Assembly (NCBI GenBank): GCA_005408345.1
Contig: SEMN01000026.1
Coordinates: 1,148,536-1,212,535 of the forward strand
Length of the DNA stretch: 64,000 nt
Direction of reading: 5' to 3'
Source of the DNA: Macquaria australasica
Lineage: Eukaryota; Chordata; Actinopteri; Centrarchiformes; Percichthyidae
The notes beneath the pieces were generated by a model, which made no database searches, had not been told where the DNA came from, and saw only the letters and a program-made list of their open reading frames with translations. Position numbers and translations under genes: made by a program. This document shows, piece after piece, positions 36,101 through 49,420 of this stretch (position 1 is the stretch's first letter; each line of letters begins with the position of its first letter).

Positions 36101-36120
36101 CACATGACAAGCCCACCAAT
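36101..36120 (-). promoter_or_regulatory. hoxd10a proximal E-box and CCAAT
   Basis: CACATGAC (E-box 36101-36106) and CCAATGA (CCAAT at 36116-36120) lie 98-117 bp upstream of the ATG, offset 15 bp. A (CA)9 repeat follows at 36165-36183. Confidence 0.55.
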
Positions 36121-39100
36121 GAGATTTGAAAATGGCCTTGAGACGCAGCCTCCTCTCCCCTGCGCACACACACACACACACACTCATACTGCTGATGCAG
36201 ACGTGGTCAACAGCGACACCTACTACGCGGACTTGAAATTGGTTTATAGACTCGTGCAGGCAAGCAGGGGGCATCGCGAGAGGCTGGTCAACAAAACTGA
36301 AACAATCACATTTTTACAAAACAATGATTTGAATGACATCAGAAAATAGTGCACCTTCATTTTGATCTTTACTGTTCAACAACCGAAGCTTTATGAAGTG
36401 TTTTTAATGTGTAAAATGCTTCAAAGGATACATGTTTCTTTGTGTGAGAGACAGACTGAAGAGAGGGAGTGTGTGTGTGTATGTGTGTGTGTAAAATGCT
36501 GCCTTCATGGCGCATAGGCGACAACTGCAGACTATTTGAAAGAATGTAACCATCTCTGCTGAATTAAATGCTTTTTTTAAAATTCATATCAACCATTCAC
36601 ATGAGTCCAAGCCCACACTAACTGCATCTGCATATATTTTACTGTCTCGAATATCTTTGAATTAAAATAAGAATGGAAAACAAAAGAATAAAGATGACAA
36701 ATTGTAAATATACTGTTTGCTCTGTCAGGTTTTCATTAATTCAAGGTTTAAAGTTTGTTTGTTGTTTTGCATAAGACTTTTTCCTGTTGCAACAAACCCT
36801 CCGATATAAGGACAACGGCCATTTAGATTTCCTGCAAGATGTTAGCATTTAAATTAGGAGTCTATAATGTGGGTAGATTACTATGCTAGATACTACAAGC
36901 TCTGTATGCATGAAGGTCAACACTATAGAGTCATGCAAGGCTTTACTTTTCAAATAAATTCCACTTAACACGCATAGAAAATGGTCCTTTATTATTTGCA
37001 CAGATTATTAAGCACAATATCTTTATGTCACATGTATTTTTCGATGTTCAAATGCAAAGTTACAAAATTAAAACCTGCGGGAGGTGGCGGTGTACACAGT
37101 GTGGGGGTTATTTAGCTCAGGGCTCCATTGTTTTTGTCTGCAAGGAAGTCAAAATGTGTGCAAGATAAACAGCCTGTTAATCTGAGGAAGGAAAAAATAA
37201 AAACACTTTGTACCTGAAAATATCCATCGACCAAAAAATCAGAACTCAGGCCTCAATAATTGTAATGATCATACAAGTCTTTAGAAATAAAAACAAATGA
37301 ATAAAACAAAGTAAATGCGGCTTGAAATAATTATATCTTTGGTATTTATGCGACAAGCTTTAAATAACAATACAGCTTGTGTGAGAGGATCGCCTTCCCC
37401 GTCTTCAAGCCTCTTATTTACAGTTGGTTGTAAATTTGAAGCATGCAAATCATCTCAACATCGCATGATTCACAAACAACAAAATACAAGCTTGTTAGCC
37501 CAAATCTGATCACGGAATAGGTGGGTGAAGAAAATACATTCCTCGTTATACCATAATCGGTTATTTTAAAGAAAGAAAGAAAAAACACCAAACATTTAGG
37601 TTAACTGAGGCGTCTGACAACACGAACTTCATTTTTGTTTTAAAAATCAGGTTTCTAATAATGACAATTGCTCAAAGATAACACTGGGCTATTTTGCATA
37701 TCCTGTGACGCACTGCACTGGGAAAAAAAACTTTAATATGGAAGTATAATCAACAATTCATACACGCACAATATACACACAAGTACCGCAAAAGTGGAAA
37801 AACAAATTGGACCTCTGGGTTATGTGGTTAATAATAATAATAATAATATTATAATAACTTAAAGCATGAGGATAAAGCATATACAAACAAAACATATAAT
37901 GGTAGAGTTACTCGAAAAATGGACACCGACATTGTTGTAGTTTCAGGCAAAACCGAAAGCTTGAAACTACAACAATTTTGTCCTTTTTTGGAGTTACTGT
38001 CACTCTTAGAGTTTTTTTTAAAGCACATAGCCAGACGCAGATAAACGGCGATTTCATAACAGTTATGCAGCTGCAAAATGAAATTAAATGAAGGGAAATA
38101 TTAAAGCATTCTTGTGTCAATAACACACAAAACGTGGAGGCTGCAGAGATTTCAGTGGCCTGTGAGATTGTGCGGCCTTCAGGTAAAAGATCGAAGTCTG
38201 TATTTTAAAGATTCCGATGACAAAGACACGAGTAGACTCATATTTATCTTGTTTGTCCTTTCAAAACACTTGAACATGACTTGTAAATGTAATTGCCGTC
38301 TGGAAGACGCAAGATTTGCATCAGTTAAACTGGGCACTGAGTGGACAAAATAACGTGTATTAAAGATTAGCTGCATGTGCTCTTATTTTCTTCACAGAAA
38401 CTGTAGCCTGTACTGTTGAATGGTTTGATATAAGAAAAAAAAAAAACAAGTGATTTTGGACATTTTTAAAAGAATGTTTTAAAATGTACATTCAGTTGAA
38501 AACACGACATAAATCTGGCAACTGGATGCAGTTGTAATTAAAAATAAAAATCTAAACAAAGCCTGCGTTGAGCAGATTATTCCTCCACTGAGTGATCTTC
38601 ATGCAGGGTGGATGTTAAATTTGGCTGAACTCTGCATCTCCACTGGCAGCCAAAGCTGCAAGTCTGCCCTCATGTGGATACACCGAGAAGCAAAGTGAAA
38701 TACCCTACACAGTTGGTAATGTAATTTCACTGTAGGACATGATGACAACCCAATCAAACGCTTAATGAAATCTCGGTTTTCTAACAGCCTTTTGGGGAAA
38801 TAACTGCAGATGTGATAAATGAAATAAACATTAATCCCTCTCCAACCTTGTTTGTCTTCTTCATAAAAGACGCTGAAACAAGGGGTGTGATTGTTGCTGC
38901 AAAGAGCTAAAGTGAAAATAATCCCCTACTGGCTTCACGTGAATTATCAATAAAGCGACAGTTTGTGTGGAATCAATGCATTTATTTACTGCGTCCCTTG
39001 GTTGCAAAAATAGCACAGAAATACACATTACTGAGCTAAAGCATGGCGCTCAGATGATTTCACGTCATGTAAAGCCAGCCTGGGGTCAATGTATAGTGGC

Positions 39101-40038
39101 GCTGCACAAAGATGGACGCTTTTCACCTGCATTCATTAAAGATGGAAACGCGCTTTTTACGCAACAACAACTGGAAATTATTCTAATTTGCTGCAGATTT
39201 AGAGGCGTCAAAGCCACATTTCGCCTATTGAGAAGAATAGAAAAGCAGATAAACTTGAAAATTACCTATCCTTTCACATGGCGGTCCTTGTTAGAATATC
39301 CTCCAGTGTCTTCCAGCTAACATTAGTAACAAATTAGATGTGAAAACGAGCTACATATGGTCGGGATGCGCAGAAATCTCTTTTCCAAACATTTGTAGCC
39401 TGGAGCGAAACTACCTTGAGACAGGAAAGAGAATCACTCCTCTTGTGGTCTGGGGGTTGGGACACCAAAGTCCAATAGCCCCCTATTTAGACATTTACAG
39501 CTACGTTTATTATACTGTCTAGACGGTTCAAGGTTTAGTAAACAACACAGTGTTTGAAAGCAAAAGGAAATAACGGGACCATTCAGGCCTGCAAGCGCCA
39601 AATTTCTCCATTGATGAATCTTTAGAAAAATTCCCCCTTTCCTTATGCTATTTTTGTAGGACTTGGTTAAGTTCATGTGACAAGTTCCGTGACTATGATA
39701 CAACATTTGTCGTGTCTACTTTATTTCACACCACAACGTGCATTACATGCGTCTTTATAAATGGACATTACACACAGGGAAGAAAGCCTACACATGAATT
39801 TTGATATAAATAATTTCAAAGCGCAGCTCGCACTTTGCTGAAATATTTGTTGCCAATACCGCGAAAATATGTGAACACAAATAAATAAATGCTGAAATTG
39901 CTTGCAAAAATATGGCATCTTGGTTCTCCAAATGCCAGGTTTTTGTAAAATAAACTGTTTAAACAGAATGATACGGGTTCAAATATGCAGAGGGGGTCAG
40001 TCTTTAAAACATATGTGTGTTTAGCTTCTATTTTACTA

Positions 40039-40040
<2 letters not shown>

Positions 40041-40103
<63 letters not shown>
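40041..40103. repeat. (GT)n microsatellite in hoxd11a 3' UTR
   Basis: About 31 GT units ending 21 bases from the hoxd11a stop. The mRNA would carry a long CA repeat. Confidence 0.92.
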
Positions 40104-40105
<2 letters not shown>

Positions 40106-40124
40106 CACCACTATATGTCAGGTA

Positions 40125-41562
40125 TCAGAATAAAGGATTCCCAGTGAAATACTGTAGGCGGTCGCGGTTCAGTTTTTTCTCTTTCATTCTTCTATTTTGA
40201 AACCAAATCTTCACCTGCCGATCGGACAGGTTTAACATCCTGGACAGCTGAAGCCGCTTCTCTTTGTTAATGTACACGTTGAAGAAAAACTCTCGTTCAA
40301 GTTCTCGGATCTGGTATTTGGAGTAAGGACACCTCTTCTTCCTGGACTTGGTTGATGAACCTGCACAAGAAAAGAAAACGTGGGAGGAAAAAATTATTTT
40401 TCTCAAAATTTAAGATCAAGTCATACAATTTGGACTATAGTTCAGTTAACAGGTTGACAAATATATTTATTTATTTATTTCTGCACAAAGGCCCTCCTCT
40501 CTGTCACACACATACACACAATGAGAGAGACAACAGAGACATTTACATTAAAATGAGCTTATACTGATGTTTATGCATAAGTTGCTGTATGGAGGTAGAC
40601 TATCACATTATATCCTACATTCCTTAAAGGTGTTACCTGCACAGCATTGCCTGTAAGGCGATACAATTAACTTTTCTAATTTTCTTGAATTCCCCATCAA
40701 TACAAAACAATTCCAGCAACGCAGTATTGTTATTAGACACAAGGCAACCTTTAAAGTATGGTTACTTAACCGTTTCCCATTGTAAATACCTTTACAGCCG
40801 TAAACTAAATCTTATTGGGATATAAAAGCTTTTGCATGCTTATAAAGAGGCACATAACCCTGGACGGGCCGCGGTGGTGGACACAGCGCAGTCCAGACAC
40901 TCTGTTGTCTAAACTGCACACCTTATACCCAAAGACAAAGAGGAAAACTGTGACTTACTCTGTTGATTGTTCTTGTCGCCGCAGTTGGAGGATGAGTCCT
41001 CGTCGCCGCTCCCGCTCGGCTCAGCTTTGTGCTGGTCTAGTTTGGTTAAAGCCTGATTGTTGTTCGCAGCGTCTCCGGGAGCAGCAGAGTCTGTCTGTTG
41101 TTTGGGGAGCTCCGCGTTGGGCTTGTCCGAGTTAGCAGTGTCCAAAAACTGGTCGAAGCCCTGGGGAAGAACCCCATTTCGGCCGACGTTGGTGAAGAGA
41201 TTGCACGGCGAGCTCGTCCCCCCGTGGTGGCCGTACAAGGACTCATTTTTGAATATCACATCCGCCCTGCTGCTGGAGGACTGGATCAAGTCCCGATGCA
41301 TTATCTCGTCCGTTGAGTAGTAGGACGCGTAATTGCCCCTGTAGTGCCATTTGCTGGGATGGTCCAGTCCATAATCCCTGAAAGCGACTTCTCGAACAGG
41401 TTGGACTTGGGCTATGTTGTGAGAATAGGGGAAATTAATCTGACACGAAGTAGTCTGCGGTAAAAAGGAGGAGACTGATGTAAAATCGGGCGTCGAAACG
41501 TAATAAGTACAGCTCGGTAAATACATATTTGACGCACAGCTGCGATCATCGTATTCCGTCAT
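40125..41562 (-). CDS. hoxd11a: Homeobox protein Hox-D11a
   Basis: Nuclear Abd-B-class homeodomain transcription factor of paralogue group 11, active in posterior axis, urogenital and distal fin patterning. Coding exons 41562-40959 (201 codons plus 1 base) and 40360-40125 give 279 residues. The intron is 598 bp, phase 1, with donor GTAAGT and acceptor TTTTCTTGTGCAG. The start was set at MTEYDDRSCASNMYLPSCTYYVS, the conserved Hox11 N-terminus; the frame is open 70 codons further upstream but that part is not conserved. VQPVREVAFRDYGLDHPSKW at about 53-72 is the Hox11 signature. The Gly/Ala-rich tracts of amniote Hoxd11 are missing, as in fish. The homeodomain is at about 207-266 (KYQIRELEREFFFNVYINKEKRLQLSRML, intact WFQNRR). 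The C-terminus RDRLQYFTGNPLF is diagnostic. There is no hexapeptide, as usual for groups 11-13. Confidence 0.97.
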
Positions 41563-44500
41563 ATCTCTTCTTCCCTTTTCCTCTTTGCAACAGAGGAAAG
41601 GAATTGGCAGCTTTGACCGTGTTAAACTTTGTCCATCTATAGCACCACAGGCGCGTGGAAAGACCCCGCCAGGGAGAAAAAATCGGAAACGCAGGCAGAC
41701 CTGCAATACATCTTGATCGATTCTTGAGGTAATTGTGTCATGTGATCCAGCCAAGAAATTACCATACATCAATATCAGTCATTAAAAACTGTCCGGAGAA
41801 ACTCATGTGAGCGCATGCGAGAGACTTCATTGGCTCCCTGGCTGCAGAGGAAACTCCTCTCCAGCCTTTTTGCCCTATAGCTCACGGAAAAAAAAGACAT
41901 CTATGAACCACCGCTGGAATATTTAATTGAAAGCTTTTACAGCAACATCATCTCCATCGTGTAATGACAAGCCGCACACGCAAATTCGTCAATAAATCTG
42001 CGCACTTTGGAGTAGGCGTCGTGTGCCTTTGTAGCAACAGTTAGGTTTGGAAACACTGGAGTTGACCTCCGCGTTTAATGCAGAGCTCGAGGAGTGTGGC
42101 ACCCAAGGCCACCGTGCCTGCACGTTCGCTGCACAGTTAAACCAGAAGCCTGCAGAATTATATGTGACTCACAAGCGGCTCATTAAGTCAGTTTCTTATG
42201 CAAATAATTTTAAGGGTTCATTGCGTGTAATCGCTGTGCAGCATGGTGGTTGGAGGACATTTAAATACACACAAACAAACGCAGCAGGAAAACATTTTAA
42301 TTCATTATCGGATACCATCCTCTTGGCCTGCAGCATGGTGCAAAAAAAAAAAAAAATGAAGCTCAAGCGCCAGAAAATAAATAACAAAAGACCACAAAAC
42401 TACTGTGCTATAGCACATTCTTATAAATTATATTTCCATATCTGCCTCAACTTTAAAATCAGTTTGTATTAAATGTTAAAACATTGTTATTTGTTACACT
42501 TTAATAATAAATGCAGATGAGCGCGTGTGGAAACAGCCAAATAAAACAGCCCACGGTCTGCTATTGCAAATGCAGAAAGGTTGACTTTGGATGCCACAAA
42601 AACATAAGCTAAGTCAATTGCAAGCATGAATCACTAAGCACGTTCAGCATGGCCAAGTCCAAAACAACCGGCTTTGACCGTATGTGGTCTAGGTGATGTC
42701 CACCAAGCATTCACCAACAAGCCTCTGCACCCAAATCATTTTATTGCACGAAGGCAGCGCCATGCCTCAGGCCCTGTTCTCGGTGGGGAAAACGGAGTTA
42801 AAACAATGGTGAACGGATACCACATGTCTTCAAGCCTCGATCAATATTTTGTTGCCCTCTGTGAGTATGGTTTTTGTGTTTATTACTCGTAAGAAAGTTT
42901 AAAAAATAAATAAATAAATAAAAAAAATTTTAAAAAGTTAGACAAACAGTAAAAGAAAATCGAGCACATCATAGTTTTTGCAGGCCTGATGCTGGACATT
43001 GAACACAAAATGATCATTCAAATTGTGCCCCTCCAGTAGAAATGCAGCTCTAATTTGAAGGCCAGTATTTTAGTGAAAGGACGAGTAGATTCAAGCCTGA
43101 AGGTCACACTCAATGTGGAAGTATAGCTTAAAGGCGACTGGGTTTATTGTTATTGGGGGTACACTCCGCTCTGTGGTCGGTTTCTCTGTTTTAAACCTTT
43201 ACCACACTTCAAGTTGAAACCGCTCCAGGCAGTTAACAACATGCAAAACAACATTTGTGTTTATTTACAAAAAAAAATAGGGTGAAAATTGGACATTTGT
43301 GAACAAACTAATTCATCCGACGCGCAGCCTAAAGAGTGCAAAAATCCATCTTTACGCATCGTGAATAATCAACAGTAATGCAGTGAAATGTTAAACAATG
43401 TAAAGATCGTTTAAGACTGAATCACTTTACTTTCTCAAACAGACAAAAAGACAAAGTTAAAGCGACCTGTTGCTCCTCACTTGTGTGACTGTTTCTTTTA
43501 GGTTGTCGCTTTTATTGTTTCCATTTATTGTTTGTTGTGAAGCATTTTCAAGTTTGGATTCTTTTTTTTTTTTTTAATTCTTCTTATTATTTATTATTAT
43601 TTTTATTAGCATTATTATAGTCATGATCGTTACTATCATCAGCCTATATCCGTTTTGCGCTTTTGCACTAAAATGCGTAATGTTTAATGTTCTGAACGTT
43701 AACTGTGACATTCATAAATGTAAAAATGCACTCAGCAAAAACAGATTTTTTACTTACCTTTTCACTTCAACATTTCAGATTTCAGATCACACTGCAGGCT
43801 GAGGGACCAAACTTGAATTCAACTTAAACAGTCGTGCTACTGAGCCTTTTTTGTTGTGCGTAATTTTAACTCCACTACTTCAATTCTACCAAATATATAT
43901 GAAAAGCTACTTCAAACTAGTAGAAATAGACATTTAGGTAAATTAGTTTACATATCCTCACGAAGAAGTTTAACTAATATTGTGGGAAGTAGCAATGTAC
44001 AGCCTACTAACTTGACCTTAACTTTGTTTTGGCGCCCCCACTATCTTGAGGAGCCTGAGCTATTTGACGCTGCCTGGCTGCATTTGGCAGTAAAGTAACA
44101 AAACAACAAATACTGAAGGAAAACGTTGCGTGTCGGACGCATAGAAAACTCAACGTAGCCGCTCAATATAGTCTGAGCAATAAAAACTAATAGTAGGTGA
44201 AACGTGTTGTGTGGGAAGGATTATAAGCCGAGACAAAAACAGACGGACCTCGAGCTGGAAACACAACAGGCCCGCAGCATAATGAGTGTATGAGTGCAGA
44301 TAGTGTGCAAAATAATACACTGAGAATATATTAAGATTGCGCCACTAAAAAGGACACATCTAGCCCCATCATCTCTAAAAGATTAAAGACCACAAAATGG
44401 AAAAAAAAAAAAAAACAGATCAGAAACAGTCACTAATGGAGGAAACATCTCTTCACGTTTCATTACAAATTACTGAGTTTGAAATGTTTCTCTGACTTTC

Positions 44501-46730
44501 ATGAACCTTTAATATCACTGCAGTGTGATGCTCTGCAGGGAAGCACAGTTGCAGTGATGATCACGTGGTGATGATGTAATGGGATGGTCCATTAATAGAT
44601 TCATGTTGGTCCGTTATTGGTAATTCCTAGTTGCAGCTTGATGCTCTGCCTTCAGAACCAGATTGACCACTTGTGACCAGTAGGCTTAAACTTTGTCAAT
44701 TCTCAACCACAACAATAAAGTGTTTTAGTAAATATAAACAATGCCCCGGTCAGATATGCTCATTGCAAATACACCAGAAAATCGCTTCTTTTACGCACAG
44801 ATGAATCTGTTTTTTGCCGTAGCTTTTAAAGTGCTTACAATGTCACTGAGAAATTAAAAGGATGAATTTTTACACCAGATCAGTTTGGTCACAGGCCATG
44901 TGGCATGTGGAGGTTTTGCCTGTGGGTGTGAGCTGCTGCTGTGTTGTATATTTACTGTGAGCAGGAATTACGTGTCTGCGCTGAGGAGGAAAGCTAAAGA
45001 GACACAAAAGAACACGTGACTAACACTGAAGAAAATACACAAATATAAGTTAAAAAAAAGATTAATCCAGTCAAAGTACTATTTTGAAGTATTTCCAACT
45101 GAATTTACAACTAAAAGTAAAGGTGGATTATTATGATAATACAATATTGGTACTATAATACATAATAAAACATTGCTTTTGTTATGTTGGCTGTGAAAAT
45201 ATTTGAATTCTCTCTTTCTGAAGCTGCGTGATAAAGACAGACATTTACTACAGGGATAGCTGAATATTAGGACGTTTCATTTTAAAGATGTTATTAAAGT
45301 GCCTGTGTATAAAGGCAACGAGTACTTCCCTTCATTGCATGACCAATTTATTAAGTGAGGAGTATTCCCTTTTTCTGCAGTGAAAGGTAACAACTCTCGC
45401 ACACGCTGGACTTTCCAGCCAAAAAACAAACAAACAAACACTGAGGTCTCCTAAATAAATCCTCTAGACTTCTATTTTAAAATCAGACAAATATGGTGGA
45501 AGAGGTGCAGACAATTGACACATTGTACACATTCAAACATAGTGAGCGACTGACTGATCGTGAAAACAGTATGTAAACTTGAAGGCTATAGGTTAAACCT
45601 GCCATTCAATATACCGCCTAAAATGTACAAATAATTCACATGATGCACAATAACATGTCTACATTGTAATTTAAGAATTATCTTTATTTACAAATGCATT
45701 CATCTGCAGTTGGCGTCCATTTTACAAAATCTCTTGTCTCGTGCGTAAAAAAGATGGCTGGTCTTATGCGTATTCGTATGTTTGTCAATAACGTGCTTTC
45801 TGGAAGGACTGATAAATTAGTTAAATCCGAAGTGAAATATTCTTTCATTAAATATGTATTTATAAAGACTGGATCTACAAAGCACGAGGGATTCCGATGC
45901 ATCTGATCTGTGATCTGTGATGAACACCAGGTCTGACGACAAAAATCAATCTTATTAGTTATAGTGTAGTTTGAACCAACAACATCAGATTGTTCTTATT
46001 CCACAAACACTTGTTTTGGAGGCATTTGAAGGAAACACCTTCAGCACTAAATGCGGCACAAATCTTTTCCTCCACAGAGCGACTTTGAATGTGAACGCGG
46101 CCATATAGGACAAAAACAATGTGACTTTTCTTATTTAATCAGATTTACAATAAATTTCAGGGGAAATCAGGCATTTAATTGAATAACAGCAATTAGGAAA
46201 CAGACATGCAATTATAATATATTTCGCAATACTGACTTTAGTTAATGTTTTATCCGTCCGTAAACATGAACTTGACTGTTTGCGTCCACATTAGGCCCAC
46301 ACTGCATGCGCAGGCCACCATACAAAATACACAAAAACATATAGAACCATATTCCTGTTTAAATAGGTCTGATATTTGAGCTGGATGAGAAACAATTAGG
46401 CTTAAATGTTTATCATTATCCGCGGCTACAGGCCAACCAGGAGCCAGGGCCTCCTGCGCATTTGGAGAATCTCAATTTCAGAAATGACCAACTGGAATCT
46501 CCTGTATCTTAATCTGCAATCCGTTTTTTTTAATTACCATTAATATATTTGAAGTTGTTGGGACTCGATACAACTGTAGCCTATTATGTGACGGGAATAT
46601 AAACATTTTATACATATTTATAAATACAAGTCCATGCCACAAACCGAGAGGGCATGTGATGTGCTGCAACATTCATAGTAAAACACAGCATATTCTGCGC
46701 GCTGCTGGTCATGATCAAGTCCAAAGGTCA
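41563..46730. other. hoxd11a-hoxd12a intergenic region
   Basis: About 5.2 kb. It contains the hoxd11a promoter, A/AAT-rich simple sequence at about 42901-42935, and the hoxd12a 3' UTR with a minus-strand AATAAA at 45683-45688. No coding gene is supported. CACGTG sites at 44564 and about 45013 are isolated and have no CCAAT partner at the Hox spacing. Confidence 0.7.
41739..41833 (-). promoter_or_regulatory. hoxd11a proximal E-boxes and CCAAT
   Basis: CATGTG occurs at 41739-41744 and 41804-41809, and ATTGG (CCAAT on the Hox strand) at 41829-41833. These lie 177-270 bp upstream of the ATG, farther and more loosely spaced than at the other Hox promoters here. Confidence 0.4.
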
Positions 46731-48070
46731 TCAGTACGCGGAGAAAGCATGCTCGCGCATCATCAGTCGTTTCTTCTTCATCCTCCGGTTCTGAAACCAT
46801 ATCTTCACTTGTTGGTCGCTCAGGTCCAGTCTGTCCGACAACTCTTTTCGCTTCTGTCTGTTGATGAATTCATTCATCATAAATTCATTCTCAAGTTCAG
46901 CCAGCTGTGGCTTCGTGTAAGGCTTTCTCTTCTTTCTGGTTTTCACTTGTGACGAGCACCATGGGGCACCTGGAGGGAGCAGAGGTAGAAACAAGTTTTA
47001 TACTTTAAATTAACACCAACCTCAGCCACAGTGATATAAACTGAAATAACTGCTCCCAGTTGCATCGCTTATAGTGAAACATTATAGTAAATATTAGAAG
47101 GCACGTCTACTGTACATACAGGAAAACGGGGCTAATATCACCACGAATCCCAGACACAGTAGCCTCTATAATGATATTATGTGAATATTAAAATAATGCT
47201 GCCACAGGAGATATAAACAGACCATAAAATAGTCAGATCAACTCATTACATGTCACACAAACTATAAGGTCTCCATATAACTCCTATATAACAATATCCG
47301 CCACTGGAAATTGATTAGCCTTTTATAATGATGTGACAGGGGATCACAAAACAGAATCCGCATAAAATAAGACAATAACAAGAAGCACAGATCTACTTAT
47401 AGTCCATATTGTGTTATAATAGTTTTGTAGACTAAATTAAACAGCTGGAAATGCTGTTAGAAATAGTTGAAGCAACAAAATGGTTCTATCAAATATTTAA
47501 AAAGGCTACTTGACCTTCTGCAAAAGTCGTCCTGGAGCATGTGTGACTTGACGATGGGTGAACGGGATTCTGCTCCTGTTTGGTGCCGTTCATATTTAGC
47601 GGACCTGCTGAATCCGGATCAAGCTGGGCCGCAGAACCGTGAGACCGGCTGTCCAGATCTGAGTAGCCGCGGTCACTGGCGGCCCCGTGCTCCCCTGCGT
47701 AAACTTCATCTTGTCTGCCAGACTCTGGAGTCTTGTGGTTTGTGTTCTGAAAGCATCGAGCCGACTCCTCCAAATGCGCCTTGACGTGGCCGCTGGAGGA
47801 GTTGGAATTTATAGACACCGAGTTGGACAGAAACGGCGGACAGTAGCCTCCAAAGGCGCGGCTCTGTGGTGGTGCTGCCGGTCCAGACGTGCACGAACTT
47901 GAGGAAGTCCACGGGAGCGTGCACACCTCTCTCCTATTGTAAGGGATCTGATGCAGCCCGGGTATGTGGGCTCCATTACCCCGCAAGTTGGAGAAATACA
48001 GCGACTCAGGGGGCGCAAAATTCAACAGAGAACCAACATAGCCGGGATTTAAAGGATTCCGCTCACACAT
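46731..48070 (-). CDS. hoxd12a: Homeobox protein Hox-D12a
   Basis: Nuclear Abd-B-class homeodomain transcription factor of paralogue group 12, active in the posterior trunk and distal fins. Coding exons 48070-47515 (185 codons plus 1 base) and 46969-46731 give 264 residues. The intron is 545 bp, phase 1, with a clear acceptor (CTCCCTCCAG). The donor GAAG followed by GTCAAG is weak, with C at +3, but is the only one found that keeps the frame. The start was set at MCERNPLNPGYVGSLLNF, the conserved Hox12 N-terminus; ATGs at 48076 and 48115 are also in frame. FYFSNLR-type sequence (SLYFSNLRGNG, about 23-33) follows. The homeodomain is at about 196-255 (PQLAELENEFMMNEFINRQKRKELSDRLDLSDQQVKIWFQNRR); LSDQQ and the tail MREHAFSAY are typical of fish Hoxd12a. 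It is the last Hox gene before evx2. Confidence 0.96.
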
Positions 48071-48163
48071 TTCCATTGAGCTTTCCTCAAACGCTTCTTG
48101 CAAGCCTTTTAGCAACTCCTGAAGAATAAAGGGTAGGTAATTGTTGATTTGTTAATACGGCGT

Positions 48164-48210
48164 CACGTGATATGCAAAATATGTTGTTCCGCCCCACCCT
48201 TGCTCCCAAT
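48164..48210 (-). promoter_or_regulatory. hoxd12a proximal E-box and CCAAT
   Basis: TCACGTGA (CACGTG 48164-48169) lies 94 bp upstream of the ATG, and CCAAT at 48206-48210. The wider 42-bp offset resembles the candidate distal hoxd3a promoter (38 bp). Confidence 0.5.
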
Positions 48211-49172
48211 ACTGCAAAGAAAAATGCTCCATGAGGAAATATTTTGGTATTGGGTGGGTGGGGGATGAAGTTAAATCCTCACCATCTGTGTAGTCGGGAA
48301 TGTTTTAAGAATATTTGTCTTATGTCGATTTCAATGGGGATTTTTTTTTTCTTTTGGTATCACTGTGCTTAGACATTAAGAATAACAAGGTGATTCTGTG
48401 GACTGACCCATATAGTACACAAAGGTAAATGCAGGGCCTTAAATGCACCACAGGAGACACGAGACGATGCACGCCCGCATTCATAGGCTTCATGAAATAC
48501 ATCCAGTGCGGAATTATTATAATTACACAGTAAAAATAGAGTAAGTTTGGGATATAACGTTCAAAATGTTTTCTTGCATGACAGAAAATACAGTCCATCA
48601 AACACAGTAAAATGTGTTAAAACAACATCATCGGCTATACCAACCAATTTACAATGAATTACAACAGAGAGACAGAGAGAGGTGAGAAATAGATGGATAG
48701 ATAGATGTTCATGACAACACACAAATCCCCTTCTCCCATGCAATCTCAACAGCAATGTAAAAGTATAAGCCTCACACAGATAACATCCATTGAAGGACCA
48801 CTGTATTAGGTTACATTATATAAGTACATTGTAGCCCTGGAGGTGTTGCTTTTCTTGCTGTCACTCCCTCGTAAACAATGTAGCTTTTATTCGTGTCGGC
48901 CTGGCAGCCTTGAATTAGTTTGAAAACCCTGCAGGTTTCTATATACAGAATAAACCAAATGTTCTCATATTTGTAAGGCCATATCTAAAATAACTTTAAC
49001 CTGCCAGTGCAGTTTACGTTGATAGTGTCTATAAAAAAGGAACTTTACCATTTTCCAGAGTGAAGAAAAGGACCATTACAACAGTCATCTCTGTATAAAA
49101 GCTTCCCTACTGTAATTACGACCGTGAATCTCTACTCAAAGGTTAGCACCTTAAAATAAACCGCAAAAGAAT

Positions 49173-49420
49173 AATCAGAATCAGCTTTATTGGCCACGTA
49201 TCTGTACACATACAAGGACAACAAAGCTGAACAAATAAAGGTAAAGAATAGACAGGACTATTATGTACACAAGTATGCGAAAAAAATAGGTGTATATATA
49301 AATATATATAAAAAGCACCAATGACCAACAACCAAAATAAAATGTCTATACACAACTTAAGTGTATCTGAATGTTGGAAACAGCAAAAATAAAATATAAA
49401 TAAATATTAAAAAGGATATA
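49173..49420. mobile_element. Interspersed repeat (retroelement-derived, fish type)
   Basis: It starts with ATCAGAATCAGCTTTATTGG, then GCCACGTATCTGTACACATACAAGGA. I recognise this as the start of a dispersed repeat very common in percomorph genomes, often labelled LINE- or SINE-derived. The rest is A-rich and degenerate, so the right end is uncertain and no coding capacity remains. Confidence 0.5.

Larger units (their letters stand above)
36004..40124. other. hoxd10a-hoxd11a intergenic region
   Basis: About 4.1 kb. It contains the hoxd10a promoter, a (CA)9 tract at 36165-36183, a weak CTCF-like match on the minus strand at 36212-36226, a TAA repeat at about 37829-37849, and the hoxd11a 3' UTR (AATAAA on the minus strand at 39720-39725, long GT repeat at 40041-40103). 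No coding gene is seen; the small open frames have no recognisable content. Confidence 0.7.

Noticed and set aside
44640..44690. Homeobox helix-3-like stretch (TTCAGAACCAGATTGACCACTTGT) resembling the antisense of WFQNRR, trimmed here to a description
   Set aside because: Only short, gapped similarity to the real Hox helix-3 antisense sequence. The flanks do not encode helix 1 or 2 in any frame, and the position between hoxd11a and hoxd12a does not suit a missing paralogue.
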